From: Tepidanaerobacter syntrophicus
GTDB taxonomy: Bacteria > Bacillota > Thermosediminibacteria > Thermosediminibacterales > Tepidanaerobacteraceae
Assembly (NCBI RefSeq): GCF_001485475.2
Contig: NZ_DF976995.1
Coordinates: 62,001-126,000 of the forward strand
Length of the DNA: 64,000 nt
Direction: 5' to 3'
The position numbers and the translations under genes were made by a program. Below the pieces are notes generated by a model. It searched no databases, was not told where the DNA came from, and worked only from the letters and a program-made list of their open reading frames with translations. This document shows positions 8,902 through 18,152 of this stretch, piece by piece. The first letter of the stretch is position 1; every line of letters starts with the position of its first letter.

Positions 8902-8995
8902 AGAAAGACAATGGCGTCTTTCTAACAAATGGCAGTGTAGCCACGTCACAACGCAAGAAGAAAAATTTGCGCAAAGAGGACGTGGTTTGTTTTAC
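8902..8995 (+). promoter_or_regulatory. EutV (ANTAR)-responsive leader 2, upstream of eutS
   Basis: P1 is an 8-bp stem AGAAAGAC/GTCTTTCT (8902-8923) with loop AATGGC. P2 (about 8922-8940) shows the same six-base loop AATGGC at 8928-8933 on a weaker bulged stem. Both loops have A at position 1 and G at position 4, as required by ANTAR proteins. P2 runs straight into a terminator: CCACGTC (8941-8947) with GACGTGG (8979-8985) and a T-rich tail. Controls eutS-eutW-eutV and possibly readthrough beyond. Confidence 0.88.
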
Positions 8996-9085
8996 CTTAC
9001 GTTAAATAATTATCAGCTTTTACACTTCATATTAATGATGTTCAGTTTAGATTTAATCTCACATCAAAATTAAGGCGGTGAAGAT

Positions 9086-9433
9086 GTGGACAGTCACGAA
9101 ACAAAGCAGCGAATCATACAGGAATATGTCCCCGGAAAGCAGATTACATTAGCACATCTTATCGCCAGCCCAGATAGTTCGCTTTATCAAAAATTAGGCA
9201 TAGAGAAATCAGGAGCAATAGGGATTATGACCATTACTCCAAGCGAGGGAGCCATTATAGCGGCTGATATAGCCACAAAGGCCGCAGGCGTGAACATAGG
9301 GTTTCTTGACAGATTCAGCGGTTCTTTAGTAATCACAGGGGATGTATCATCTGTAGAGACCTCCCTTAAACAGGTTACATATGTACTAAAAGAAGTTCTT
9401 GATTTTTCTCCGGCTCCAATAACCCGTTCCTGA
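9086..9433 (+). CDS. eutS: Microcompartment shell protein EutS (circularly permuted BMC)
   Basis: 115-residue hexameric shell protein. The N-terminal stretch [21 protein letters not shown] is the EutS/PduU signature that forms the small beta-barrel cap, and the permuted BMC fold follows ([49 protein letters not shown]). The start is GTG 9086 with AAGGCGGTGA close upstream. It is the first gene after leader RNA 2. Function by family: forms part of the facet of the Eut compartment. Confidence 0.95.
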   Translation: MDSHETKQRIIQEYVPGKQITLAHLIASPDSSLYQKLGIEKSGAIGIMTITPSEGAIIAADIATKAAGVNIGFLDRFSGSLVITGDVSSVETSLKQVTYVLKEVLDFSPAPITRS

Positions 9434-9443
9434 GGTGAACTAC

Positions 9444-10913
9444 ATGTCAATCACAACAAAGGATGTTAGTGAAATTTGCTGGCAATATGCAGATCTGCAA
9501 GCCGACGATATAAAAATAATACAAGAAATTTCCGATATGTTACAAATTATGGCAGACCTTACTCAAGCAGATATTTTTGTAGATTGTGTAACAAAAGATC
9601 CTGACGCTGCAATTGTGGTAGCAGAAGCCAAACCAAGAACTGCCCGTTCCTTGTATAGGTTTCCAGTTGCCGGCCAGCTGGCTCTTAGAAAAAACGAGCC
9701 TGCAGTTTTAAGAACAATGCAGACGGGCTTACCCACCATAGGTATGAGGGGTATCAGCCAAGAGGGGGTGCCAATAAAGCAAAGCGTAGTTCCCATCAAA
9801 AATAAAAATTCCAGGACAATTGGCGTTCTAATTATGGAACAGGACATCACTGAGCAAGTCACACAAGAGAAAAAAGTAAAAGACTTAATGGAAACAGCAG
9901 AACATCTTTCAGAGACACTTTTTAAAGTAGCTTTTGCGGAAGGCAAGGTATCGAACATTCTTCCTGATGGATTGTTGATACTTGACAAAAATGGCGAAAT
10001 TACTTATCACAATATTGCCGCACGAGATATATTCGATAGAATAGGATTCAGAGGCAAGGAGATTAAAGGTAAAAAAATAGTCGATATACTACCTGAGCTG
10101 GATTTCAGATATGATGTGCTGGCAGAGCAAATGTACATAGAATCTCAACTTGCCGGATTAAACCTTGTTTTTACGTCTGTTCCGCTAAAAAGCTCAGATG
10201 AAATGGCAGCAGGGGCTTTAATGCTAATTAGGGATATTACGGAGATACGCATTAAAGAAAAAGAGTTAATGCTTCAAACAGTTGTTATAAAGGAAATTCA
10301 TCATCGGATAAAAAATAATTTGCAAACCGTTGCAAGCCTTTTACGCCTTCAAGCCCGGAGAGCGGACTCTGATCAGACAAAAAAAGCTCTGCAAGACAGC
10401 ATAAACCGAATTATGAGCATAGCAGTAGTTCATGAAGTCCTTTCTAAAGAAGGAATGGATATTGTCGATGTAAAGAGTGCTGTAACACAGATGCTTGATA
10501 TGATAACCCACAGCATGTTAGATCATGAAAAAGATATAAAAGTTAATCTGACATGTGATTCTTTTACCCTTATTTCTCGGCAGGCAACGTCGCTTATATT
10601 AATTATTAACGAGCTTTTGCATAATGCATTGGAACATGCCTTTGTCGGCAGAGATTCTGGCACTGTGAGTATTAGCGTGAGCCGACAAAACAATGATGTA
10701 CTTCTTGTTGTAGAAGATGATGGTATAGGCTGCAGCAAGGAAGATCTTAATAAAACAAACAGTCTGGGCCTAAATATTATAAAAACATTAGTTGAAGAGG
10801 ACCTTAAAGGAATAATAAATTTTACTGAAAGCGACGGTACCAGGGTGGAAGTCAAATTTCCTTTTTCATTTACAGAGGAGGTATGGCATGCGAGTTTTGG
10901 TGGTGGACGATGA
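9444..10913 (+). CDS. eutW: Ethanolamine-sensing histidine kinase EutW
   Basis: Cytoplasmic sensor kinase, 489 residues. An N-terminal sensor region (about 1-140) is followed by a short coiled coil, a PAS-like segment (GKVSNILPDGLLILDKNGEITYHN) and a HisKA_2 kinase domain with EIHHRIKNNLQTVASLLRLQ and ATPase N box NELLHNALEHAF. In EutVW systems the kinase responds to ethanolamine and phosphorylates EutV. No membrane segments are seen. ATG 9444 is preferred to GTG 9435 because AGGTGA lies just upstream. It overlaps eutV by 26 bases, implying translational coupling. Confidence 0.94.
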   Translation: MSITTKDVSEICWQYADLQADDIKIIQEISDMLQIMADLTQADIFVDCVTKDPDAAIVVAEAKPRTARSLYRFPVAGQLALRKNEPAVLRTMQTGLPTIGMRGISQEGVPIKQSVVPIKNKNSRTIGVLIMEQDITEQVTQEKKVKDLMETAEHLSETLFKVAFAEGKVSNILPDGLLILDKNGEITYHNIAARDIFDRIGFRGKEIKGKKIVDILPELDFRYDVLAEQMYIESQLAGLNLVFTSVPLKSSDEMAAGALMLIRDITEIRIKEKELMLQTVVIKEIHHRIKNNLQTVASLLRLQARRADSDQTKKALQDSINRIMSIAVVHEVLSKEGMDIVDVKSAVTQMLDMITHSMLDHEKDIKVNLTCDSFTLISRQATSLILIINELLHNALEHAFVGRDSGTVSISVSRQNNDVLLVVEDDGIGCSKEDLNKTNSLGLNIIKTLVEEDLKGIINFTESDGTRVEVKFPFSFTEEVWHASFGGGR

Positions 10914-11466
10914 ACCGATAATTAGGATGGATTTGGTGGAAATTCTCCTTGATAAGAATTGCACTGTTGTTGCCGAAGCTTCAGATGGTAAAACAGCGGT
11001 AAATTTAGCGCGTTCAATCATACCGGATGTAGTGCTTATGGATATAAAGATGCCGGGAGACATAGACGGCATGCAGGCGGCAAAAATCCTTATTGAAGAG
11101 GAAATTTGCCCGGTAGTTCTCCTTACCGCATATCATCATGCAGAGCTTATTGAGGCTTCAACTGCTATAGGTGTTTTTGGATATCTGGTTAAACCTATAA
11201 AAGAAGACGAACTTTATCCTGCTTTAAGAGTGGCTGTGTCTAAATGGGAAGGAATGCAAAAACTCAAAGAAGAAAATGTTGACCTTAAGAATAAACTTGA
11301 AAAGCGAAAGATAATCGAAAAAGCCAAGGGCGTTCTTATGGATAAATATGATATGAAAGAAAAAGACGCTTATAGAAAAATTCAAAAGATGAGCATGGAA
11401 AAGCGCACAGATATGATTGAAATAGCAAAAAGTATAATTTTAAGTAGTGAACTTATAAGCTTATAA
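10888..11466 (+). CDS. eutV: ANTAR-domain response regulator EutV
   Basis: Antitermination regulator, 192 residues: a receiver domain with DDE at residues 7-9 and the phosphoacceptor Asp in VVLMDIKMPG, followed by an ANTAR RNA-binding domain with AKGVLMDKYDMKEKDAYRKIQKMSMEKRT. Phosphorylated EutV dimers bind paired hairpins with AnnGnn loops and prevent terminator formation. Three such targets are present in this window (8088, 8902, 11507), so the regulon can be read directly from the sequence. Confidence 0.97.
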   Translation: MRVLVVDDEPIIRMDLVEILLDKNCTVVAEASDGKTAVNLARSIIPDVVLMDIKMPGDIDGMQAAKILIEEEICPVVLLTAYHHAELIEASTAIGVFGYLVKPIKEDELYPALRVAVSKWEGMQKLKEENVDLKNKLEKRKIIEKAKGVLMDKYDMKEKDAYRKIQKMSMEKRTDMIEIAKSIILSSELISL

Positions 11467-11506
11467 CTGAAATATATATAACTATATTAAAAAGTTAAAA
11501 AATATC

Positions 11507-11587
11507 GAAAGACAAAGGAGTCTTTCTTCGGGCAAAGGAGCCCTGTCTCATATATGGTTTATTCATGTATGGGACAGGGCTTTTATT
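11507..11587 (+). promoter_or_regulatory. EutV (ANTAR)-responsive leader 3, upstream of eutA
   Basis: P1: GAAAGAC/GTCTTTC, 7 bp (11507-11526) with loop AAAGGA. P2: GGGC/GCCC (11530-11543) with the identical loop AAAGGA. The 3' arm of P2 is also the 5' arm of a strong terminator: AGCCCTGTC (11539-11547) pairs with GACAGGGCT (11573-11581), followed by TTTTATT. This is a textbook ANTAR switch controlling the long eutA-to-eutH operon. Confidence 0.94.
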
Positions 11588-11631
11588 ATCCGCATAATAT
11601 TTCCTCCACGAAGAAAGCGAAGGTGAAATGC

Positions 11632-13071
11632 ATGAGCAAAGTCGAAGAAATATTCAGCGCCGGCATTGATATCGGAACATCAACCACCACCGTTGTTATA
11701 AGCAAGTTAAAAATTAAAAATGTGGCATCAGGTTTTGTGGTGCCAAAAATAGAGATTATAGATAAAGCGGTTATCTATAGGAGCGATGTATATTTTACAC
11801 CGCTGCTGGATGAAACTACTATCGACTTTAAAGGTATAGAGGAGATAGTAAAGAAGGAATATGAGAGAGCAAAAGTAAGTCCCGATGAAATTAAAACAGG
11901 CGCAGTTATAATAACGGGCGATACGGCTAGAAAAGAAAATGCCCAAAATGTCCTAGAAGCCATATCAAAAATGGCAGGTTCCTTTGTTGTAGCGACGGCA
12001 GGACCACACCTGGAAGCATATATTGCAGGTTTGGGTTCAGGAGCTGCAACTTACTCCAATGAAAAACATGTTTCAGTGTCCAATGCTGATGTGGGAGGCG
12101 GAACGAGCAATATCGCTGTTTTCGATGATGGAAAGCTAAAAGCTACTTTATGCGCTGATATAGGCGGAAGACTAATACGTTTTGAACCATGGACTTACAA
12201 AGTGCAAAGTTTTATCCGAGGTGGTGAAGTTACAGCAAATTATTTAGGCATTAAATTGGAAAAAGGCAAAAACCTCTTAAAGACGGAAATTTTTGCCATT
12301 GCCGAAGCGCTATCACAGGCTCTAATCTCAATAATTTTAGGAAATCCAAACGAACTTGCCCAAAAACTTGCAATCGGAGACCTAAGTCAGTGCATTGTGC
12401 CCAAATGTATTATGTTTTCCGGAGGAGTGGGGCGGCTTATATATGAAGAAGAACCGGATACTGAGGAAGGAAGTATAACAAGATTTGGGGATTTAGGGCC
12501 GGCGCTTGCCGAAGAAATAAAAAATGCTGTTAAAGATACTTCGATGAAGCTGGTAAAACCGGCGGAGACAATTTATGCAACGGTAATTGGAGCCGGTATA
12601 CATACTACGGAGCTCAGTGGTTCCACTATATACGTTTCTGATCCTGAAGTTCTTCCCTTTAGAGACTTGCCGGCGATATATCTTACAGCAAGCGATGACT
12701 TGGATAAAATCTCGACGGAAATAGTATCAAAGGCGGAAAAGTTCTCGGTTCAAGATTCAAAAATCCTTCCCGCTATAGTTATTCCGAAAGCTTTTGGCAA
12801 TTCTTTTGCAAAGATAAAAGAGCTGACACAAGCTATCGAAAATGCCGCGAGAAGGGTTGCCCCCAAAAGCCCTATAGTTGTTATATGTGAAGATGACATA
12901 GGTAAAGCGGTAGGTAATCTTCTAAGAAACAACTTGAGCAAGCCGAGACCCGTTATTTCTATAGATCAGCTTACTATGAAGGAGGGGGATTATATCGATA
13001 TAGGCAAACCGCTCTATGACGGCGGCGTAGTTCCTGTAGTTATCAAAACACTAGTATTTTCTAACAGCTAA
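11632..13071 (+). CDS. eutA: Ethanolamine ammonia-lyase reactivating factor EutA
   Basis: Actin/Hsp70-fold ATPase that swaps damaged cobalamin out of ethanolamine ammonia-lyase. It has AGIDIGTSTTTVV (phosphate 1 loop) at the N-terminus and a second nucleotide loop DVGGGTSNIAVFDDGK near residue 155. ATG 11632 (AAGGTGA upstream) is chosen; an earlier ATG at 11554 lies inside the terminator and would add 26 non-homologous residues. 479 residues is the usual size. Sits just before eutBC as in most Eut loci. Confidence 0.95.
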   Translation: MSKVEEIFSAGIDIGTSTTTVVISKLKIKNVASGFVVPKIEIIDKAVIYRSDVYFTPLLDETTIDFKGIEEIVKKEYERAKVSPDEIKTGAVIITGDTARKENAQNVLEAISKMAGSFVVATAGPHLEAYIAGLGSGAATYSNEKHVSVSNADVGGGTSNIAVFDDGKLKATLCADIGGRLIRFEPWTYKVQSFIRGGEVTANYLGIKLEKGKNLLKTEIFAIAEALSQALISIILGNPNELAQKLAIGDLSQCIVPKCIMFSGGVGRLIYEEEPDTEEGSITRFGDLGPALAEEIKNAVKDTSMKLVKPAETIYATVIGAGIHTTELSGSTIYVSDPEVLPFRDLPAIYLTASDDLDKISTEIVSKAEKFSVQDSKILPAIVIPKAFGNSFAKIKELTQAIENAARRVAPKSPIVVICEDDIGKAVGNLLRNNLSKPRPVISIDQLTMKEGDYIDIGKPLYDGGVVPVVIKTLVFSNS

Positions 13072-13084
13072 GGAGGAGGTATAA

Positions 13085-14449
13085 TTGATTCTCAAAACCA
13101 GTATTAGAGGAAGAGTATACAAATTCAAGGATGTAAAAGAGGTCCTCGCAAAGGCTAATGATGAAAGATCAGGCGATATCTTGGCCGGAGTTGCTGCTGA
13201 ATCTGATGAAGAAAGAGTTGCAGCAAAACAGGTTCTGGCAAATATGTGTCTGGAAGACTTGCGAAACAATCCAGTGGTTCCTTATGAAGAAGATGAAGTT
13301 ACAAGAGTCATACAAGATCAAGTAAATGAGAATGCTTACAGGAAAATTAAGAGCTGGACAGTAGGCCAGCTAAAGGAATTTATTCATGATGATAAAACGA
13401 CTTTCGACGACATAGATTGGGTAAGCAAGGGGCTTACAAGCGAAATGGTTGCAGGTGTAGCAAAACTGAGCTCTACCATGGATCTGGTATCAGGTGCAGC
13501 AAAAATCAGAAGAGTTACACACGCCAATACAACAGTAGGATTACCCGGCACTCTCGCTTCAAGACTTCAGCCAAATCATCCCACAGATGATGTGGAAGCA
13601 ATAATAGCTCAAACTTATGAAGGTCTAAGCTATGGAATAGGAGACGCTGTGCTGGGTATTAACCCCGTAATTGACGATCCAGAAAATGTCTCTCGGCTTT
13701 TAAATACTCTTTACGACATAATAGTAAAATGGAATATACCAACTCAGCATGCGGTTTTGGCCCATGTTACTACTCAAATGGAGTGCATAAGACGGGGAGC
13801 ACCCATAGGCCTTGTTTTTCAGAGCGTTGCAGGAAGCCAGAAAGGCAATGAGGCATTCGGAATTTCCGTAGAAATGTTAGACGAAGCTTATGAATTGGTG
13901 AAGAAATATAGCATTAACCGCGGCCCGAACTTTTTCTACTTTGAAACCGGTCAAGGCTCAGAACTTTCGTCTAATTCACACCATGGAGCAGATCAGGTTA
14001 CAATGGAGGCGCGCTGCTACGGGCTTGCAAAAAGATACAGCCCTCTTATAGTCAACACAGTTGTCGGTTTTATAGGCCCGGAATATCTTTACAACAGTAA
14101 ACAAGTAATAAGAGCCGGCCTAGAAGACCACTTCATGGGCAAGCTTACCGGAATCTCCATGGGAGTCGATGTGTGTTATACGAACCACATGAAAGCTGAT
14201 CAAGATGATATTGAAAATCTAGCTGTGCTTTTAGCTGCTGCAGGTACTAACTATTTTATCGGCGTTCCTATGGGTGATGATATAATGCTTAACTATCAAT
14301 GCGGAAGTTTCCATGATATAGCTACAATAAGGCAGACTTTTGGATTCAGACCAAGCCCTGAATTTGAGCCCTGGCTTGAAAAAATGGGGATTATGAAAGA
14401 CGGCAAATTGACTGAAATAGCCGGCGATCCTACTATTTTCTTGACGTAA
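13085..14449 (+). CDS. eutB: Ethanolamine ammonia-lyase large subunit, copy 1 (canonical)
   Basis: Catalytic subunit of the B12-dependent lyase that turns ethanolamine into acetaldehyde and ammonia. The 454 residues align without gaps to my recollection of E. coli EutB through residue 370. The substrate-binding residues are all present: Arg160 and Gln162 (SRLQPN), Asn193 (GINPV), Glu287 (YFETGQG) and Asp362 (SMGVDVCYTNH). The start is TTG 13085 with AAGGAGGAGG upstream. It pairs with eutC at 14463. This is the copy expected to be the true ethanolamine enzyme. Confidence 0.97.
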   Translation: MILKTSIRGRVYKFKDVKEVLAKANDERSGDILAGVAAESDEERVAAKQVLANMCLEDLRNNPVVPYEEDEVTRVIQDQVNENAYRKIKSWTVGQLKEFIHDDKTTFDDIDWVSKGLTSEMVAGVAKLSSTMDLVSGAAKIRRVTHANTTVGLPGTLASRLQPNHPTDDVEAIIAQTYEGLSYGIGDAVLGINPVIDDPENVSRLLNTLYDIIVKWNIPTQHAVLAHVTTQMECIRRGAPIGLVFQSVAGSQKGNEAFGISVEMLDEAYELVKKYSINRGPNFFYFETGQGSELSSNSHHGADQVTMEARCYGLAKRYSPLIVNTVVGFIGPEYLYNSKQVIRAGLEDHFMGKLTGISMGVDVCYTNHMKADQDDIENLAVLLAAAGTNYFIGVPMGDDIMLNYQCGSFHDIATIRQTFGFRPSPEFEPWLEKMGIMKDGKLTEIAGDPTIFLT

Positions 14450-14462
14450 GGAGGTAGAAAGA

Positions 14463-15368
14463 ATGATATCTGAAAAAGATATTCGTGAATTGGTTGAAAG
14501 TGTAATCAAAGAACTTAGCGCAAGTGAAAAAAAGGAGAGCGCTTCTGCCCCAACAACTTGCAAACCCTGCGTAGAAGCTGAAAAAGCCCAGGAGGACGCC
14601 GGTGAAGAAATGCTCCCTGATTTAGGACTTAGGGATCTTACTACATGGACCGAAATACCCAATCCCAAAGATCCGGAAGGACTTGCAAGACTGAAACGTA
14701 CTTCTCCTGCCCGCATAGGCATCTGGAGAGCTGGCACCAGGTTTAAGGTTGACCCATGGTTAAGGTTTAGAATGGATGTTGCGGCAGCGAAAGATGCTGT
14801 TACTAAAGAAGTAGATCCGGAATTTATAGAAAAACTCGGACTTTTTACAGTACAGACCGTTGTAAAAGACAAAGATGAATATCTTACACGGCCGGATTTG
14901 GGCAGAAAACTGTCTGATGAGGCAAAAGAGAAAATCTTGAAAGAATGCCCCAAAGCCCCTGATGTGCAATTAGTTGTCTGTGACGGCTTAAGCTCTACTG
15001 CTATCGAGGCAAATGCCGCAGATTTTATTCCCGCATTTGAAGCCGCGATCAAGAATTATGGACTAAAGATGGGTAAGCCTTTCTTTGTAAAATACGCAAG
15101 GGTGGCTGTAATGGACGAAATCGGTGAAATTTTACAGCCAGAAGTTATAGTTGAACTTATCGGCGAAAGACCGGGCCTTGTAACAGCTAAAAGCATGAGC
15201 GCCTATATGTGCTATAAGCCGAATAAAAATACCATCGAATCTGATCGCACCCTTGTTTCGAACATTCATGACGGAGGCCTTCCACCAATAGAAGCCGGAG
15301 CCCATGTCGCAAGCATAGCTAAAAAGATATATGATGCAAAAGCCAGCGGCTTAAAATTAAATAAGTAA
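14463..15368 (+). CDS. eutC: Ethanolamine ammonia-lyase small subunit, copy 1
   Basis: 301 residues. Helps bind adenosylcobalamin at the EutB interface. Residues 1-20 (ISEKDIRELVESVIKELSA) form an amphipathic helix followed by an Ala/Lys/Glu linker, the layout of an encapsulation peptide that targets the lyase to the compartment. The core begins around residue 80 with RLKRTSPARIGIWRAGTRFKVDPWLRFR and includes QTVVKDKDEYLTRPDLG, VVCDGLSSTAIEANA and VELIGERPGL. AAGGAGG precedes the ATG. Confidence 0.96.
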   Translation: MISEKDIRELVESVIKELSASEKKESASAPTTCKPCVEAEKAQEDAGEEMLPDLGLRDLTTWTEIPNPKDPEGLARLKRTSPARIGIWRAGTRFKVDPWLRFRMDVAAAKDAVTKEVDPEFIEKLGLFTVQTVVKDKDEYLTRPDLGRKLSDEAKEKILKECPKAPDVQLVVCDGLSSTAIEANAADFIPAFEAAIKNYGLKMGKPFFVKYARVAVMDEIGEILQPEVIVELIGERPGLVTAKSMSAYMCYKPNKNTIESDRTLVSNIHDGGLPPIEAGAHVASIAKKIYDAKASGLKLNK

Positions 15369-15383
15369 AAGGAGGTAAAAGGA

Positions 15384-16040
15384 ATGTATGGATTCAAACC
15401 TATAAAGGCTGATGTACTTGCTATAAAGCTCATTCCTAATGTTAATGATTATTTAAAGAAAGAGCTAAACCTCAAACCAGAGCACAGAAGTATTGGCATG
15501 CTTACTATGAACATTGATGATGTAGGTTATACAGTCATCGATGAAGCTACGAAAAAAGCTGATGTTGAAGTTGTGTATGCAAGATCATTTTATGCAGGCG
15601 CAGCTCATGCTTCAGGCCCGCTATCCGGTGAGTTTATCGGAATTCTTGCCGGCCCAAATCCTGCCGAGGTAAAAAGCGGCATTAATGCAGCAGTGGATTT
15701 TGCCGAAAACGAAGCTTGTTTCTGGGCAGCAGATCCGGAAGGCCAAATTGCCTTTTATGCCCAGTGCATATCTAGAACAGGAAGTTATCTCTCGCAGATA
15801 AATAATATAAAAGAAGGGGAACCTCTGGCATATTTAATCGCTCCTCCTATTGAAGCTGTATATGCATTAGATGCTGCCATAAAAGCAGCAGAAGTGAGAA
15901 TGACGTCATTTTTTGCACCGCCTTCTGAAACCAACTTTTCCGGAGGCCATTTGACAGGTTCTCAGTCGGCGTGTAAAGCCGCATGCGATGCTTTTGCCGC
16001 TGCAGTTATGGAAGTTGCTGCATATCCTAAGAGATATTAA
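15384..16040 (+). CDS. eutL: Microcompartment shell protein EutL (tandem BMC, pore)
   Basis: 218 residues in two fused permuted BMC domains that make a trimer with a gated pore. Typical EutL segments are present: KPEHRSIGMLTMNIDDVGYTVIDEATKKADVEVVYARSFYAGA, and AKGP-type SGPLSGEFIGILAGPNPAEVKSG. Lies between eutC and the EutK-like gene as in other Firmicutes loci. AAAGGAGGT upstream. Confidence 0.96.
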   Translation: MYGFKPIKADVLAIKLIPNVNDYLKKELNLKPEHRSIGMLTMNIDDVGYTVIDEATKKADVEVVYARSFYAGAAHASGPLSGEFIGILAGPNPAEVKSGINAAVDFAENEACFWAADPEGQIAFYAQCISRTGSYLSQINNIKEGEPLAYLIAPPIEAVYALDAAIKAAEVRMTSFFAPPSETNFSGGHLTGSQSACKAACDAFAAAVMEVAAYPKRY

Positions 16041-16053
16041 GTGAGTGATACTT

Positions 16054-16683
16054 ATGAGCAAAGATGCCTTGGGCCTCATTGAAACTCGAGGCTTGGTAGC
16101 TGCGATAGAGGCATTGGATGCAAGCCTCAAAGCGGCAAATGTAGAGTTTGCATCATACCGCTTTACAACCGGTGGCCTTATCTGCGTAATTGTAACAGGA
16201 GAAGTAGGAGCTGTCAGAGCTGCGGTGGACGCAGGGTCAGCTGCCGCTGCCAGAGTCGGCGAGCTTATAGCAACCCACGTTATACCACGCCCGGCCGATG
16301 ATACTATAGCTATTATCGATGAAATAAGAGGTAAAAAACCAGTTTCTAAGAAAAAACCTGATACAGCCGAGCCTGATGAAAATGTAATTAACATAGAAAA
16401 CGAAACGCCAAATGAAATTACACCTTACACAGAAGAGGAATTAAAGAAAGCTGTAGAAATTTTAAGAGAATTTCTAAAAAATACTGAGGGAGAATCACTT
16501 CTTCCCGAGGACAAACGGCTGGACGAGTATGGTGTGAGAACTTTGCGAAAAGTTATGAAAGCTTTACCGCTTGCAGAAACCATAAAATCTCAGATCTATA
16601 CCATGAGAAAACAAGAAATCATAGAAACCCTGATGGAATTTGCAAAGAAGGAGGGGAGGGATGAGTTAGATGATGAATATTGA
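16054..16683 (+). CDS. eutK: Shell protein with C-terminal extension (EutK/EutM-like)
   Basis: 209 residues. The first 90 are a standard BMC domain ([58 protein letters not shown]) close to EutM. A Lys/Glu-rich linker follows, then a helical domain of about 90 residues (YTEEELKKAVEILREFLKN ... TIKSQIYTMRKQEIIETLMEFAKKEG). EutK of enterics also carries an extra C-terminal helical, nucleic-acid-binding-like domain; whether the two are homologous is uncertain. It overlaps eutE by 14 bases. ATG 16054 preferred to GTG 16045. Confidence 0.8.
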   Translation: MSKDALGLIETRGLVAAIEALDASLKAANVEFASYRFTTGGLICVIVTGEVGAVRAAVDAGSAAAARVGELIATHVIPRPADDTIAIIDEIRGKKPVSKKKPDTAEPDENVINIENETPNEITPYTEEELKKAVEILREFLKNTEGESLLPEDKRLDEYGVRTLRKVMKALPLAETIKSQIYTMRKQEIIETLMEFAKKEGRDELDDEY

Positions 16684-18127
16684 TAAAGACTTATTAGCAA
16701 TACAAGAAGTTAGGAACCTTGTAAAAAAAGCTAAAGAAGCCCAGAGAATCTTGGCGACTTTTAGCCAAGAAGAAATCGACAGGATTGTGCAAGCAATGGC
16801 TGAAGAAGGAATAAAGGCATCTCGATGGCTGGCAAAGGTAGCTGTTGAAGAAACTGAAATAGGAAAATATGAGGATAAAATAATAAAAAATCTTTTTTCC
16901 ACAAAAAAGGTCTACGACAGCATAAAAAACCTTAAAACCGTTGGCATTATCTATGAAGAAAAAGAAAAGCGCGTATATCATATAGCGGAGCCGGTTGGAG
17001 TAATAGCGGCGCTTACACCTACTACAAATCCAACATCTACTGCATTTTTCAAATCACTTATATCTATAAAGTCGCGCAATGCCGTGATTTTCAGCCCACA
17101 TCCGAGAGCTGTAGACTGCACATGCCAAGCTGCCGAAATTATGCATAAAGCTGCAGTTCACGCAGGAGCTCCAGAAGGTATAATCGGATGCATTCACTAT
17201 CCGACTTTAGACGCCACAAACCAACTTATGACACATCCTGACATAAGTGTAATACTTGCAACCGGCGGCAGTGGCATGGTAAAGGCGGCATATAGTTCCG
17301 GTAAACCTGCTTTTGGAGTAGGTCCCGGCAATGTGCCGGCATATATTGAAAGAAGCGCCAATGCTAAAAAAGCAGTAAAAGCAATTTTTGACAGCAAAAC
17401 CTTCGACTATGGCACGATTTGCTCTTCAGAGCAATCTCTAATATGTGAAAAGCTAAATGCCAACGAAGTACGGGAGGCTATTAAAGAACAAGGCGGCGTG
17501 TTTTTAAATGAAGAAGAAATTCATAAACTGGAACGCTTTGCTTTCCGCTGCGATGGCAGTCTGAGCCCTGCTATTGTAGGAAAATCAGCTGCAGCTATTG
17601 CTCAAAGTGCCGGATTTAAAGTAGATCCTAACACAAGAGTGCTGCTTGCAGAACTTAGCGGTGTGGGAATGGAATATCCGCTTTCTCGTGAGAAACTAAG
17701 CCCCGTTCTTGCCTACTATGAAGTTGAGAATTGGCAGGAAGCTTGTGAACTTTCAAAGAGATTGTTGGCACTTGGAGGCATGGGACACACCCTTTCTATC
17801 CACTCAGAGGATAAAGAGGTAATTACTCGCTTTGCCCTTGAAAAACCCGCATCAAGAATTGTAGTAAATACACCTTCGTGTTTAGGCGCTATAGGCGGAA
17901 CAACCGGGCTTACCCCGTCGCTGACACTGGGCTGTGGCTCATTTGGAGGCAACTCGACTTCAGATAACATAGGCCCAATGAATCTTCTAAATATAAAAAG
18001 GCTCGCATATGAAATAAAGAGTCCTGAAGAGCTTACAACAGAACTTCTTGCTGCAGAAGCAGATGGTGATTCCGAAGAAGAGCTTGTTAAAAAGATTGTA
18101 AAAGAAGTACTGAAAAAGATTTCTTGA
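16670..18127 (+). CDS. eutE: CoA-acylating acetaldehyde dehydrogenase EutE
   Basis: Converts acetaldehyde and CoA to acetyl-CoA with NAD+ inside the compartment. Aldehyde dehydrogenase fold of 485 residues: AEPVGVIAALTPTTNPTSTAFFKSL, the glycine motif TGGSGMVKAAYSSGKPAFGVGPGN, and the catalytic Cys in FDYGTICSSEQSL. The first 18 residues (NIDKDLLAIQEVRNLVKKAKEAQ) look like an encapsulation helix. Overlaps the upstream shell gene. No alcohol dehydrogenase (eutG) is found in this locus to dispose of NADH. Confidence 0.96.
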   Translation: MMNIDKDLLAIQEVRNLVKKAKEAQRILATFSQEEIDRIVQAMAEEGIKASRWLAKVAVEETEIGKYEDKIIKNLFSTKKVYDSIKNLKTVGIIYEEKEKRVYHIAEPVGVIAALTPTTNPTSTAFFKSLISIKSRNAVIFSPHPRAVDCTCQAAEIMHKAAVHAGAPEGIIGCIHYPTLDATNQLMTHPDISVILATGGSGMVKAAYSSGKPAFGVGPGNVPAYIERSANAKKAVKAIFDSKTFDYGTICSSEQSLICEKLNANEVREAIKEQGGVFLNEEEIHKLERFAFRCDGSLSPAIVGKSAAAIAQSAGFKVDPNTRVLLAELSGVGMEYPLSREKLSPVLAYYEVENWQEACELSKRLLALGGMGHTLSIHSEDKEVITRFALEKPASRIVVNTPSCLGAIGGTTGLTPSLTLGCGSFGGNSTSDNIGPMNLLNIKRLAYEIKSPEELTTELLAAEADGDSEEELVKKIVKEVLKKIS

Positions 18128-18152
18128 CAAATTTTGAGGAGGTTAGATAAAA

